Assembly: GCF_001667115.1 (NCBI RefSeq)
Contig: NZ_LZIJ01000020.1
Coordinates: forward strand, 1-64,000
DNA length: 64,000 nt
Source: Mycobacterium sp. 852002-51163_SCH5372311
Lineage (GTDB): Bacteria; Actinomycetota; Actinomycetes; Mycobacteriales; Mycobacteriaceae
Direction: 5' to 3'
A model generated the notes under the pieces. That model saw nothing but the letters and a program-made list of their open reading frames with translations, was not told the DNA's origin and did not search any database. Position numbers and translations under genes: made by a program. Below, in pieces: positions 8,954 through 20,388 of this stretch (the stretch's first letter is position 1; every line of letters starts with the position of its first letter).

Positions 8954-10657
8954 CTACGCACGCCCCGATCGAGCGGCGGTGCCCGCCTCCGCTTTGATGT
9001 CGCCGCGGACAATGCGTTCGGCCAGGCGGGAAGCCAACGCCATGATGGTCAGCGCCGGATTGGCGCTGCCCTGCGTGGGACACACCGAGCCGTCGGCCAG
9101 GAAGAGGTTGGGTACGGCCCAGGTCCGCTGGTCCGAGTTGACCACGCTGGTCTGCGGGTCCGAACCCATCCGGGCGCCACCGATGAGGTGTGCGAATCGC
9201 TGGATGGTCAACATGTCCTGCGCGTCGGCGGCCTGCAGGATGTTCTTGATCACGTTCGTCGAGTACTCCATGTTGGCCTTGTCGTTGTCCGACAGGGTGT
9301 AGTCGAAACGGGCGACAGGAATTCCGTAGTGATCGGTCGCTTCAGCTCCGGAGGCCAGGGTCACCCGGTTGTCCGGGTGCGGAAGCAACTCGTTGAGCAC
9401 CCCGATGGTGGCCCAGTGGTTGTAGTCCCGCATGTATTCGCGCAGCGCAGCCCCCCAATGCCCGTCGGCCAGGACGTGTTCGGCCCAGCCGATGGGCATT
9501 GGCGAGACGGTCTGGATGGAAAAGCCGCGGGCGAAACCACGCTGTGGATCGGTTTCGTAGTACTGCTCCGACGACACCTCCGGCGGCGGCGCCTTGTACA
9601 TCCGCAGTTCCTCCGGCCAGCGGCCCGCGGTCTGGGATGCGCCCTGCACCATCACATATCGGCCGACCTGGTCGTCGTTGTTGCACAAGCCGTGCGGGAA
9701 TCTGGCGCTTGTGGAGTTGAGCAGAAGCCGCGGAGTCTCGATTGAATAGCAGGCTATCGCAACCACTTTGGCACGCTGGCGGCGCTCCTTTTCTCCATGC
9801 TCGTCGAAATAGACCACCCCGCAAGCATTTCCGGCCTCGTCCAGTTCGACGCGGCTGGCCATGCAGTTCGCCCGGATCTCGACGCCGTGGGCCAGCGCGT
9901 CGGGCAGGTGCGTGACGAACGGGCTGGCCTTGGCGTTGACCTTGCAGCCCTGCAGGCAATACCCGCGGTAGATGCAGTGCGGCCGGTTGCCGAAGGTGCC
10001 GTTGACGATTCCCACTGGGCCGACGCGCATCTCGATGCCGAGTTTGATGGCGCCTTCCCACAGCCGCATGGCTGCTCCGGTCACCGGATGCGGCGCGAAG
10101 GGGTAGCGATGCGGATCGCCCCACGGCCAGTCTTGACCTGCCACCGGCAGCTCTTGCTCCAAGCGCTGGTAGTGCGAGCGCAGGTCGGCGTAGCTGATCG
10201 GCCAGTCGGCGCCGACGCCGTCCCGGGTGAAGGTTTCGAAGTCGCTGGGGTGAAACCGCGGCGTGTAACCGGCGTAGTGCACCATCGATCCGCCCACGCC
10301 GCGGCCGGAGTTGTTCTTGCCCAACTCGATTGGGTCGGAGCCGCCGATGATCCGCTTCTGTGTCCAGTACAGGGCGTGTGAGCCGGCTTCGTCGGAGACC
10401 CAGTCCTCGTCGGGGTGCCAAAACGGGCCGGCCTCGAGTATCACGATTCGCCAGCCGGCCCGCGCCAGTCGCTGGGCCAGCACCGAACCGCCCGCACCGG
10501 CGCCCACGACGACGAGGTCGACTTCCTCGTCGTCGGAGTAGCGACGCATGGTGGCCTCGCCGGGCAAGTCGCGCGAGTGCACGTCGAGCAGGAACCGGGA
10601 GTCGTTGTCCCGCGGCCCCACTGCGCCCTTGAGCAGGCCGCGCCAGAAGTCACCCAT
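8954..10657 (-). CDS. GMC-family FAD-dependent oxidoreductase
   Basis: 567 residues of the glucose-methanol-choline oxidoreductase family. The FAD-binding dinucleotide fold is at the N-terminus (VDLVVVGAGAGGSVLAQRL, then VILEAG). The substrate domain contains GVGGSMVHYAGYTPRF, and the C-terminal domain LADGSVCPTQGSANPALTIMALA matches the GMC_oxred_C signature, though the usual His-His/Asn pair is not obvious here. The start ATG at 10657 overlaps the stop of the upstream gluconate-dehydrogenase-subunit-3 gene by 8 nt. Together with that gene and a membrane protein it forms a three-gene unit, likely a membrane-associated dehydrogenase. It is not found at this place in M. tuberculosis. Confidence 0.85.
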   Translation of the reverse strand: MGDFWRGLLKGAVGPRDNDSRFLLDVHSRDLPGEATMRRYSDDEEVDLVVVGAGAGGSVLAQRLARAGWRIVILEAGPFWHPDEDWVSDEAGSHALYWTQKRIIGGSDPIELGKNNSGRGVGGSMVHYAGYTPRFHPSDFETFTRDGVGADWPISYADLRSHYQRLEQELPVAGQDWPWGDPHRYPFAPHPVTGAAMRLWEGAIKLGIEMRVGPVGIVNGTFGNRPHCIYRGYCLQGCKVNAKASPFVTHLPDALAHGVEIRANCMASRVELDEAGNACGVVYFDEHGEKERRQRAKVVAIACYSIETPRLLLNSTSARFPHGLCNNDDQVGRYVMVQGASQTAGRWPEELRMYKAPPPEVSSEQYYETDPQRGFARGFSIQTVSPMPIGWAEHVLADGHWGAALREYMRDYNHWATIGVLNELLPHPDNRVTLASGAEATDHYGIPVARFDYTLSDNDKANMEYSTNVIKNILQAADAQDMLTIQRFAHLIGGARMGSDPQTSVVNSDQRTWAVPNLFLADGSVCPTQGSANPALTIMALASRLAERIVRGDIKAEAGTAARSGRA

Positions 10658-11390
10658 CGATGTCGTCCTCATTCACGGCTTTGACCGGGTCCTCGTCGGT
10701 TGCGCCCGGGCTTTCGAAGGGTTCCCGGCTGCCCACGCCGCCCAGCCGCATGAAACCGCGGGGATAGGCGGGGCCGCCGAAGCCGATCTCGTTCCATGCC
10801 CATGGATGGCTGTAGAACGCGCTGAGCGCCATCCGCATCACCACCGACCAGGCCCGCGAGACGTTCAAGCGCTCCCAGCTGCCGCCGGACAGCTTTCCGT
10901 CGGCGAACTGCCCGATGATCGATTCCCGGCTGTCCAGGTCGGCGGCGGCAAACGACTCAGCACCCGAGGTCGCCCGGGCTGTCTCATCCAGACCCGCCAG
11001 CACCAGCCGCCAGGTGTCGCGGTCGTCAGGCATGTCGGCGTATTGATAGCCGTCGAGCTTGCCGTCGGCGAGCTTGGCGTCGACGAACTCGGCGACGGGA
11101 ATGCGGGGATCAGAATCCTGAGCGAGCACGGTGTCGCAGAACGCCCGCAGGGTCGGCTCGTGCGACGCGTCGAAAAAACGCAGCGGCCCGGGCTTCTCGA
11201 GCCGGGCCAGCACCACTTTCTTGGTTGCGTCGTCCCAGCTGTCGACGGTGGCCAGCACGTCATAGTCCGGATAGCGGCCGATCATCTGCGGCGTGGTGCC
11301 GCGACGCTGGCGGGGCAACCATGACGGATGCAACGGCCGTCCGTTCCGCCTCAAGTGGGGCAGATGCTCGCCGCTGGGAATGTCCGGCAT
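10650..11390 (-). CDS. Gluconate 2-dehydrogenase subunit 3-like protein
   Basis: 246 residues resembling the small (gamma) subunit of membrane-bound flavin dehydrogenases. The recognisable stretch is FDASHEPTLRAFCDTVLAQDSDPRIPVAEFVD, followed by a region around SRAWSVVMRMALSAFYSHPWAWNEIGFGGPAYPRGF, typical of these partners of GMC enzymes. There is no clear Tat signal at the N-terminus. It overlaps the GMC gene by 8 nt and follows the membrane-protein gene after 9 nt, so the three are one operon. The N-terminal HLPHLRRNGRPLHPSWLP segment is unexplained. Confidence 0.78.
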   Translation of the reverse strand: MPDIPSGEHLPHLRRNGRPLHPSWLPRQRRGTTPQMIGRYPDYDVLATVDSWDDATKKVVLARLEKPGPLRFFDASHEPTLRAFCDTVLAQDSDPRIPVAEFVDAKLADGKLDGYQYADMPDDRDTWRLVLAGLDETARATSGAESFAAADLDSRESIIGQFADGKLSGGSWERLNVSRAWSVVMRMALSAFYSHPWAWNEIGFGGPAYPRGFMRLGGVGSREPFESPGATDEDPVKAVNEDDIDG

Positions 11391-11399
11391 CGCAGGCTC

Positions 11400-11879
11400 T
11401 CACTTCTCCCGCCGCAGCACGGCGGCCAGCAAGCCCATCCCCCCGACAACGCTCATCAGCCCGGGTGCGGCGATGGGCGGTCCCATCGGAACGTTGTAGC
11501 TGGCCATTCCCCAGCCGCCGGGACGACGCGACACGCCGCGAGCATGGAAGTACTGACCCATCAACCCGTTCGCCGCGTACACGGCTGCGGTGATCGGCAG
11601 CCAGCGCTTGGCCCAGCGCTTCGAAAAGACGCCGCCCACGCCCGCCACCACCACTGGCGGGGTGACCACGATGGGGCTCCACATCCATTTGTTGCCGAAG
11701 CTGGCCTTGTAGTGCTCCAGGTAGACCTCGGCGGTCGTCACCACCGCCGCGAACGCGGTCAACCCCGACAGCGAGCGCTCGAAGCGGCCATGGGCTACGT
11801 TCCGCAGCACCCGATCGACGAGGTACTCCACCTCTTCAACAGTGTTGGCGCCACTTCCCGGCTTGTCCATAAGCAACAT
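11400..11879 (-). CDS. Small membrane protein of GMC dehydrogenase operon
   Basis: A 159-residue protein with three or four hydrophobic segments: [64 protein letters not shown], and a final [15 protein letters not shown]. It ends in basic RREK. I do not know a family name. As the first gene of the GMC operon it may anchor the enzyme or carry electrons into the membrane (inference; no haem-binding Cys pair is seen). The start at 11879 has GGAAGGAGA about 6 nt upstream. A second in-frame ATG lies three codons later. Confidence 0.75.
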   Translation of the reverse strand: MLLMDKPGSGANTVEEVEYLVDRVLRNVAHGRFERSLSGLTAFAAVVTTAEVYLEHYKASFGNKWMWSPIVVTPPVVVAGVGGVFSKRWAKRWLPITAAVYAANGLMGQYFHARGVSRRPGGWGMASYNVPMGPPIAAPGLMSVVGGMGLLAAVLRREK

Positions 11880-12019
11880 CGAACGTCTCCTTCCGCGGCA
11901 GTCGAGGGGGGCGACTGGACTTCGAAAATGTGTCCCCGCCTAACGGCGCTTACCCAAAACGGCCGCCCACTAACGGGTCCGGGGCACAGGATTTGGCCGA
12001 CGTGGCAGCATTGGGGCCA

Positions 12020-13101
12020 GTGAATATTCCTGCGCGTACCCGTCGCGACCTCGTCCAGTCGCCCTATCTGGCCGCCGTCGCCGGCCGCAAACCCAGCCGA
12101 GTCCCGGTGTGGTTCATGCGGCAGGCGGGTCGTTCGCTGCCCGAGTATCGGGCGTTGCGAGAACGCCACAGCATGCTGGCGGCCTGCTTCGAGCCGGAAG
12201 TTGCCTGCGAGATCACTCTGCAGCCGATACGCCGCTACGACGTTGACGCGGCAATCTTGTTCTCCGACATAGTGGTGCCGCTGCGGGCGGCGGGCATCGA
12301 TCTGGACATCGTCGCCGACGTCGGACCGGTGATCGCTCATCCGGTTCGCACCGCCGCAGATATCGATGCGATGAAACCCCTTGAGCCACAATCGATTCAG
12401 CCGGTGCTGCAGACGGTCTCGTTGCTGATCGACGCATTGGGCGAGGTACCGTTGATCGGTTTCGCCGGTGCCCCGTTCACCTTGGCGTCCTATCTCGTCG
12501 AAGGCGGGCCCAGCCGAAACCACGCCCGTACCAAGGCGATGATGCTGGCCGAGCCGGCGAGCTGGCATGCGCTGATGACGAAGCTGGCCGATTTGACCAT
12601 CGCGTTTCTGCGCGGCCAGATCGACGCCGGGGTCGACGCCATCCAGATGTTCGATTCGTGGGCCGGCACGCTGTCGCTGGCCGACTACCGCCAGTACGTG
12701 CTGCCGCACAGCGCCCGGGTTTTCGCTTCGCTGGCCGACTACGGCGTGCCGATGACGCACTTCGGTGTGGGGACCGCTGAGCTGCTGGGCGCGATGTCCG
12801 AGGCCCTGAAGTCCGGCACCTGCGCCGGACAGGGCACGGCCGTAGGCGTCGATTGGCGCACGTCGCTCACCGACGCCGCGGCCCGCGTGCAACCCGGGAC
12901 GGCGCTGCAGGGCAACCTCGACCCGGTGGTGCTGTTGGCGGGTTGGCCGGTGGTGGAACGTGCCGCACGTGCCGTCGTCGACGACGGGCGTCGCGCCGTG
13001 GACGCCGGCGCGGCCGGCCACGTCTTCAACCTCGGCCACGGAGTACTGCCGGAGACCGATCCCGGAGTGCTGACCGAGTTGGTGTCGCTGGTCCACTCGT
13101 T

Positions 13102-13105
<4 letters not shown>
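12020..13105 (+). CDS. hemE: Uroporphyrinogen decarboxylase
   Basis: A 361-residue enzyme that decarboxylates uroporphyrinogen III to coproporphyrinogen III in haem synthesis. The signature [17 protein letters not shown] is near the N-terminus, and FSDI in [24 protein letters not shown] and [13 protein letters not shown] are conserved. The frame is open upstream to 11930, but the GTG at 12020 aligns best with the short start of M. tuberculosis HemE as I remember it. No strong ribosome site is present. The TGA overlaps the ATG of hemY (ATGA), so the haem genes are translationally coupled. Confidence 0.95.
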
Positions 13106-15928
<2,823 letters not shown>

Positions 15929-15987
15929 GCCAGGCTTAGCGCCCTAGTCACAGGTGTCACTTCAGCACCGCCGCGGCTGCTACCAAT

Positions 15988-16190
15988 CGTTTCCGGAAAG
16001 TGCTAACGCCAGCGCTATCACATCGTTGAAGCGACACACCCGAGCTTTCCCGTGACTGGTGGGGTTATTGAGGCAAGGGAAGCACCATCCGTTTCCGGCA
16101 AGTGCTAGCGCCGGCGCTATCGCATTCGCTGCGCCAACACATCGAACTTTCCCGTGACTAGTGGGACTGCTGCGACCGGCGGCCCGCGGG
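15988..16190. repeat. Two imperfect ~102-bp direct repeats
   Basis: The gap between the convergent methyltransferase and msrB genes contains two copies of a unit that starts CGTTTCCGG(A/C)AAGTGCTA at 15988 and 16090, a period of 102 bp. Both copies share (A/G)CGCC(A/G)GCGCTATC(A/G)CAT near the start and TTTCCCGTGACT(G/A)GTGGG near the end; the middle differs more. Short palindromes such as AGCGCCGGCGCT lie inside. It may serve as a bidirectional terminator or belong to a family of intergenic repeats. Confidence 0.7.
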
Positions 16191-16200
16191 CCCTAACCGG

Positions 16201-16611
16201 CTAAGCCTTTGTCGGCACCAGGCGCAGCGAGATCGAGTTGATGCAGTAGCGCTGGTCCGTCGGCGTCGGATACCCCTCACCGGCGAATACATGACCGAGG
16301 TGGCTGTGACAGTTGGCGCACAACACCTCGGTGCGCGCCATTCCCATCGAATTGTCGGAACGCAGGATCACCGCGTCGGAGCTCGATGGATCGAAGAATG
16401 ACGGCCAGCCGCAGTGTGACTCGAATTTTTCTGTGCTGCGGAACAATTCGGCCCCGCAGGCTCGGCACTCGTAGACGCCCTCGGTTTTGGTGTCGGTGTA
16501 CTCACCGGTGAACGGCCGCTCGGTACCGGCGCGACGCAGCACGTGGAACTCTTCCGGGGTCAGTTTTTGCCGCCACTCGTCATCGGACAGCTCAAGCTTT
16601 GGACGGGTCAT
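16201..16611 (-). CDS. msrB: Peptide methionine (R)-S-oxide reductase MsrB
   Basis: A 136-residue MsrB that reduces methionine R-sulfoxide in oxidised proteins. Two zinc-binding CxxC motifs are at Cys49/Cys52 and Cys98/Cys101. The catalytic Cys is Cys123 in RYCINSISL, and the substrate-binding SHCGWPSF and CHSHLGHVF segments are intact. No second resolving Cys of the usual kind is evident beyond the zinc pairs. The start at 16611 is supported by TAGCGT (reverse complement of 16618-16623) exactly 6 nt before the ATG, a leaderless promoter. It lies 18 nt downstream of the aftC stop. Confidence 0.96.
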   Translation of the reverse strand: MTRPKLELSDDEWRQKLTPEEFHVLRRAGTERPFTGEYTDTKTEGVYECRACGAELFRSTEKFESHCGWPSFFDPSSSDAVILRSDNSMGMARTEVLCANCHSHLGHVFAGEGYPTPTDQRYCINSISLRLVPTKA

Positions 16612-16629
16612 GCGTCCACGCTAGCGAAA

Positions 16630-17970
16630 CTAGCGGTGACCCGCCGCGCCCGTCTCCGCTGCGGTTGCGATCATCGCGCGTTCCCGCTCGGCGGTCAGCC
16701 ATGCCGGGTCGATGCCGCTGTCCAGCCGATCCTCCGCCTTGGCGTCCAGGTAGCGGTAGCAGAGCACGGTGAACACCACGATCAGCAGCAACGACCAGCC
16801 GTAGGTGATTTTCAGGTAGTCCAGGGCGCGGCCATATCGCATCGCCTTATAGATCAACCACTTGTCCAGCGTTATGAAGCCGTAGACACCGAGCCAGGCC
16901 GGCCAGTTGCGGATCAGCGAATTGGGCAGCACGACCGTCATCAGGAACGGGAACAGCATCATTGAGTAGTAACCCTGGGCCAGCGACAGCACCAGCCACG
17001 ACCACAGCAGCAGCACACCGGCCGAATTGGTGAACCAAAACAGCGGATCCCTGGTGCGGTAGTAGCGGTTCAGCAGCCAAAGGGCGCCAATTGCCAGCAG
17101 CGTAAATAGAATTCGCAGGGACACTATCAGCCACGTCGGCAGCCCGAAGTACACCCCGTTGCCCTCGATCGAGCTGTTGAAATAGTCGCGCGTGCCCAGG
17201 ATGTAGGGCAGCGTGCGGGTGAAGAAGTCCATCGGGTGGGGCACTAGCGGCAGCGCAATCAGATTGATAACGATGGGGACCGCGAAGGCGGCCACCAGCG
17301 TGCGCCACTGGCGGTTCAGCAGCGGCAACAACAGCAGTGGCCCGAGCAGGGGTTTGAGAGTCAGCGTCAGTCCTATCGCTAGGCCGGCCCACCACTGACG
17401 GCTGACTCTGCCGTCCAAAAGCCACCGCAGGAAGAGCATCTCAGCCAGCAGTACGCAGCCGTTGATGTTGGTGAACACCAGCGTGCTGGTCACCGTCTCG
17501 GTGCAGAACATGGCAAGCAGCAAGGCGGGCGCCGCGACCGAGGACAGCGTGAATTTGAACAACCGCAGCATCAAGTACCAGGCAAGCAAAATGGCGACGG
17601 TGTTGATCAGGATGAACAGGTAGCGCGACGGCGTGAAGGACAGATACCCGAATGGGGCCATCAGCAGTGTGCCGCCGGGCGGGTAAAGGTAGTGCGGGTC
17701 GACGTAGTCGAAGTGCTCGTTGTAGATGTCCCAGCCGCGCCGGAAGTTGAGCACCGCACGGTAAACGGGCTTGAAATCGTCGGTGATGTTCCCATTGGCC
17801 GTGAGCACGATGCTGCGGTGCAGCACCGACAGGATGGCCACCGGCCATAACACCGAGCGCAGCACAGTCGCCGCGCTGGGCGCACTGGTGGGGGGACGGA
17901 ATGCGGCTTGTATCCAATCGCTGAAGCCGGTTCGGGTCGAGTCAGCTGCCGTCACGAGCGAACCGTACAC
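16630..17970 (-). CDS. aftC: Alpha-(1->3)-arabinofuranosyltransferase AftC
   Basis: A 446-residue polytopic GT-C glycosyltransferase, ortholog of Rv2673, which adds alpha-1,3 branch arabinofuranose from decaprenyl-phospho-arabinose to arabinogalactan and lipoarabinomannan. After a short cytoplasmic N-terminus and first helix comes the conserved extracytoplasmic acidic loop LTANGNITDDFKPVYRAVLNF, then HYLYPPGGTLLMAPFGY. At least ten hydrophobic segments follow, with SLAQGYYSMMLFPFLMTVVLPN and a basic C-terminal tail. The GTG at 17970 reproduces the M. tuberculosis start (MYG-LVTAADS). The downstream msrB gene begins 18 nt later. Confidence 0.94.
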   Translation of the reverse strand: MYGSLVTAADSTRTGFSDWIQAAFRPPTSAPSAATVLRSVLWPVAILSVLHRSIVLTANGNITDDFKPVYRAVLNFRRGWDIYNEHFDYVDPHYLYPPGGTLLMAPFGYLSFTPSRYLFILINTVAILLAWYLMLRLFKFTLSSVAAPALLLAMFCTETVTSTLVFTNINGCVLLAEMLFLRWLLDGRVSRQWWAGLAIGLTLTLKPLLGPLLLLPLLNRQWRTLVAAFAVPIVINLIALPLVPHPMDFFTRTLPYILGTRDYFNSSIEGNGVYFGLPTWLIVSLRILFTLLAIGALWLLNRYYRTRDPLFWFTNSAGVLLLWSWLVLSLAQGYYSMMLFPFLMTVVLPNSLIRNWPAWLGVYGFITLDKWLIYKAMRYGRALDYLKITYGWSLLLIVVFTVLCYRYLDAKAEDRLDSGIDPAWLTAERERAMIATAAETGAAGHR

Positions 17971-17992
17971 CGGCCGGTCGCGCCGCCAACTG

Positions 17993-19564
17993 TTAGGCGG
18001 GGCAATAGGTGTCGGTGCCGGGCAGCTTGCCGGTGTCCAGATATGCGATCAGCGGTGGGACCGCGCAGGACGAATAGATGCTGGCGCCGTGGCCGATGCC
18101 CTGCCACATGACCCGCTTGCTGGCCGCGTTGGCATTGATGATGGTGGCCGCGGTGGCGGCGACGCCCTCGGAGCCCACGATCGGGTCGTTCTGCACCCCC
18201 ATCAGCAAGACGTCAACCTTGAGGTCCTTCGGGGGCGGTGACGGCGAAGTCGTCGGCCAGTGCACGCATTTGACTAGGTTGAGCGCCGCGACCGTGCCGA
18301 ACTGGGGATAGAGCTTCCCCCACGCGACCACCAGCTCGCGGACCCGGTCGGGGGTGGGGCGGTTGAGCGCATCGCTGCAGCCGTTGACGAACTGGCCGTC
18401 CGAATCCATGGTGGCGTCGGCGCGGTTGATCAAGCTGTTCAGTTGGTTGGTGTCGCCGGCGCGGGCCGACGCCAGCGCGTCGGACAGGCTCGTGGTGATG
18501 TTGGCGCGGCCGCCGGCGGGATAGCCCAGGGCGCTGACGATGGCGTTGGCCACCGACGCCACCGAGGCGCCGCGCGGACCCTTACCGGCACGGGCATCGG
18601 CGAGCAGCACGGAGACAGCGCCCTTCGGGTCGGGACCCAGCGAGCAGTTCATCGCCACGCACTGCGCGGCGAACGCATCGAGGGCGGCTTGCTGCCCCTT
18701 GACCTGCTGCTCGGCGGCGCCTTCGGCGTTGATCCCGAGCGAAACGGGGGAGTCGAGGATCAGTCTGGCAACTTTGTCGGGACGCGATCCGGCGTAAGCC
18801 AACGCCACCTGTGCGCCGTTGCCGATTCCGACCAGGGCAAGTGCGGGCACGTCCCACAGGTTGCGCAACCGCTCCAGATCGGAGGCGGCGTGGGAGTTGT
18901 CGTAGGACGATGCGCCCGGCGCCAGGGCGTCGGTGCAGTTCGTGGTCGCGGTGTTCGAGACGTTCGAGAGGTTGGCAACCGGGTCGTCGCCGGACTTGTA
19001 CTGCGCCTGATCGCGCATCGTCTGGCGGTCGAAGCGGTCTCGGCAGTCGATGGGGCTCGACATGCCCATGCCGCGGCGGTCGACGGCGACGACGGGATGG
19101 CTGCGGAGCACGTCGGAACCGGCGCGGGAGAGCCAGACCGCCAACTGCGTCGACGAGGGCAGGTCGGCGCCGGTGGTGAAGACCAGCGGGCCGGCGTCGC
19201 GTGGAGTCTGACTCGACCGAGCGCGGACGGCGCCAATGCTCAACGTTCCCGATCCGCCGTTCACCGGGTCGAGGTCGGCGTCATAGGTAGCGCATTCCAA
19301 CAGCAGGCCGGGCGGTGCGGTGACCCCGGCGTCGGCGAGCACCCGCTTGGTGCAGTCGCGCCAGGACAAGTCGTTCTTGGGCGCGGCGATCGGCGGCGGC
19401 CCGGCTGGCGGCGGCTTGGTAGTGGCCACGCCCTGCGGCCGGGCGCCTTTGTTGGTGGCGAAGCGCGGATCTGCGGGCAGCAGCGGGACGCAGCCGGACA
19501 ACACCAGGCTCGTCGAGAGGGTCACCGCGACCAGGATCGCGGCAGACGTGGCGCGCCGACACAT
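17993..19564 (-). CDS. Lipoprotein, TAP-like alpha/beta-hydrolase (Rv2672-like)
   Basis: A 523-residue exported protein resembling tripeptidyl-aminopeptidase-type hydrolases (SlpD/TAP). A signal peptide ends in the lipobox LVLSGC, so it is probably a lipoprotein. The nucleophile elbow reads GIGNG (Gly248 in the middle) where the family has GxSxG, so the catalytic Ser seems absent, while the late VQNDPIVGSEG and QGIGHGA motifs for Asp and His are kept. The start at 19564 is chosen because TACTGT lies 7 nt before this ATG, a leaderless pattern; an upstream ATG at 19582 is possible. It follows the Rv2671-like gene. Confidence 0.85.
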   Translation of the reverse strand: MCRRATSAAILVAVTLSTSLVLSGCVPLLPADPRFATNKGARPQGVATTKPPPAGPPPIAAPKNDLSWRDCTKRVLADAGVTAPPGLLLECATYDADLDPVNGGSGTLSIGAVRARSSQTPRDAGPLVFTTGADLPSSTQLAVWLSRAGSDVLRSHPVVAVDRRGMGMSSPIDCRDRFDRQTMRDQAQYKSGDDPVANLSNVSNTATTNCTDALAPGASSYDNSHAASDLERLRNLWDVPALALVGIGNGAQVALAYAGSRPDKVARLILDSPVSLGINAEGAAEQQVKGQQAALDAFAAQCVAMNCSLGPDPKGAVSVLLADARAGKGPRGASVASVANAIVSALGYPAGGRANITTSLSDALASARAGDTNQLNSLINRADATMDSDGQFVNGCSDALNRPTPDRVRELVVAWGKLYPQFGTVAALNLVKCVHWPTTSPSPPPKDLKVDVLLMGVQNDPIVGSEGVAATAATIINANAASKRVMWQGIGHGASIYSSCAVPPLIAYLDTGKLPGTDTYCPA

Positions 19565-19601
19565 GCCGACCACAGTAGCCATATCCAAAGGGATCGACGC
19601 G

Positions 19602-20354
19602 TCAGCTCTTGATGTAGCGCGTGTACAGGTAGCCGGACGCATCAGTGAGAACGTGTGCACACCGCATCGGGGTCAACAGCTGGCCCGATCCGGTCGCGAT
19701 CCGTGGGGCCAACCCGCCGACCAGGCAGGGCGCGATCGTCAGGCAGAGTTCGTCGAGCAGGCCTCGCTGGACGAACGAGCCGAGCAACATGGGCCCGCCC
19801 TCGGTGAGGATGCGTCGAAGACCGCGCGCTGCGAGGGTTGCCAGCACGGCCGCTTCGTCGACCTCGCCCGGATCGTTTGCTGAGCAATCGATTACCTCGG
19901 CCAGGCCGGCAAGCCTGTCGCGCGTCGAATCGGCGGCTTTCGTGCAGGTGAGGACCAAGGGCCGCACCTCGGTGCGGGTGAACACTCCCATGTCCCGGTC
20001 CAGTCGACCCGCTCTTGTGACGATCGCCAGCTGCGGGACCTCGCTTTGGCCTCGTGCTTGCCGACGCTGGCGCTGAGTGACGCTCAGATGCGCGCCCGAA
20101 TACTTCTCGATGCGCACCGTGCCGGCGCCGACCAGCACGACATCGGCCAATTCACGCAGCAGATTGAAGATGAACTTGTCGCCGGGTGACGCCATCGCTG
20201 CGGTGGTGCCGGCCGCGGTGGCACCCCCGTCCGTGCTGGTGATGAAATTCGCTCGCAGCCAGACGCCGTCGTGCTCGGCCGGGTAGTCGTAGAACTGCGG
20301 CAATTCACCGTCATCGACTTCGCGCCCGGATTCGAGCAGCCTCAGTGCGGGCAT
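19602..20354 (-). CDS. RibD C-terminal-domain reductase (Rv2671-like)
   Basis: A 250-residue protein consisting only of the RibD reductase domain, which has a dihydrofolate-reductase-like fold and uses NADPH. The N-terminal WLRANFITSTDGG segment, VVLVGAGTVRIEKY and the LTEGGPMLLGSFVQRGLLDELCLTIAP signature are clear. In M. tuberculosis the ortholog has been reported to supply DHFR activity when overexpressed; the native reaction is uncertain. The deaminase domain of full RibD is missing, as expected. The start is 34 bp from the divergent ATPase gene, so the two share a compact promoter region. Confidence 0.88.
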   Translation of the reverse strand: MPALRLLESGREVDDGELPQFYDYPAEHDGVWLRANFITSTDGGATAAGTTAAMASPGDKFIFNLLRELADVVLVGAGTVRIEKYSGAHLSVTQRQRRQARGQSEVPQLAIVTRAGRLDRDMGVFTRTEVRPLVLTCTKAADSTRDRLAGLAEVIDCSANDPGEVDEAAVLATLAARGLRRILTEGGPMLLGSFVQRGLLDELCLTIAPCLVGGLAPRIATGSGQLLTPMRCAHVLTDASGYLYTRYIKS

Positions 20355-20376
20355 GAGATTGATTGCAGCACGCCGC

Positions 20377-20388
20377 TACAGTGCCTGC
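20377..20388 (+). promoter_or_regulatory. Leaderless -10 of the zapE-like gene
   Basis: TACAGT at 20377-20382 ends exactly 6 nt before the ATG at 20389, placing the transcript start on the A of the ATG. It decides the start against the longer frame from 20353 and lies in the 34-bp gap to the divergent Rv2671-like gene. No clean -35 hexamer is evident. Confidence 0.5.

Noticed and set aside
8111..9745. 544-residue plus-strand ORF opposite echA15 and the GMC gene
   Set aside because: It spans two real genes on the other strand and has the composition of a GC-rich shadow; no domain or start signal supports it.
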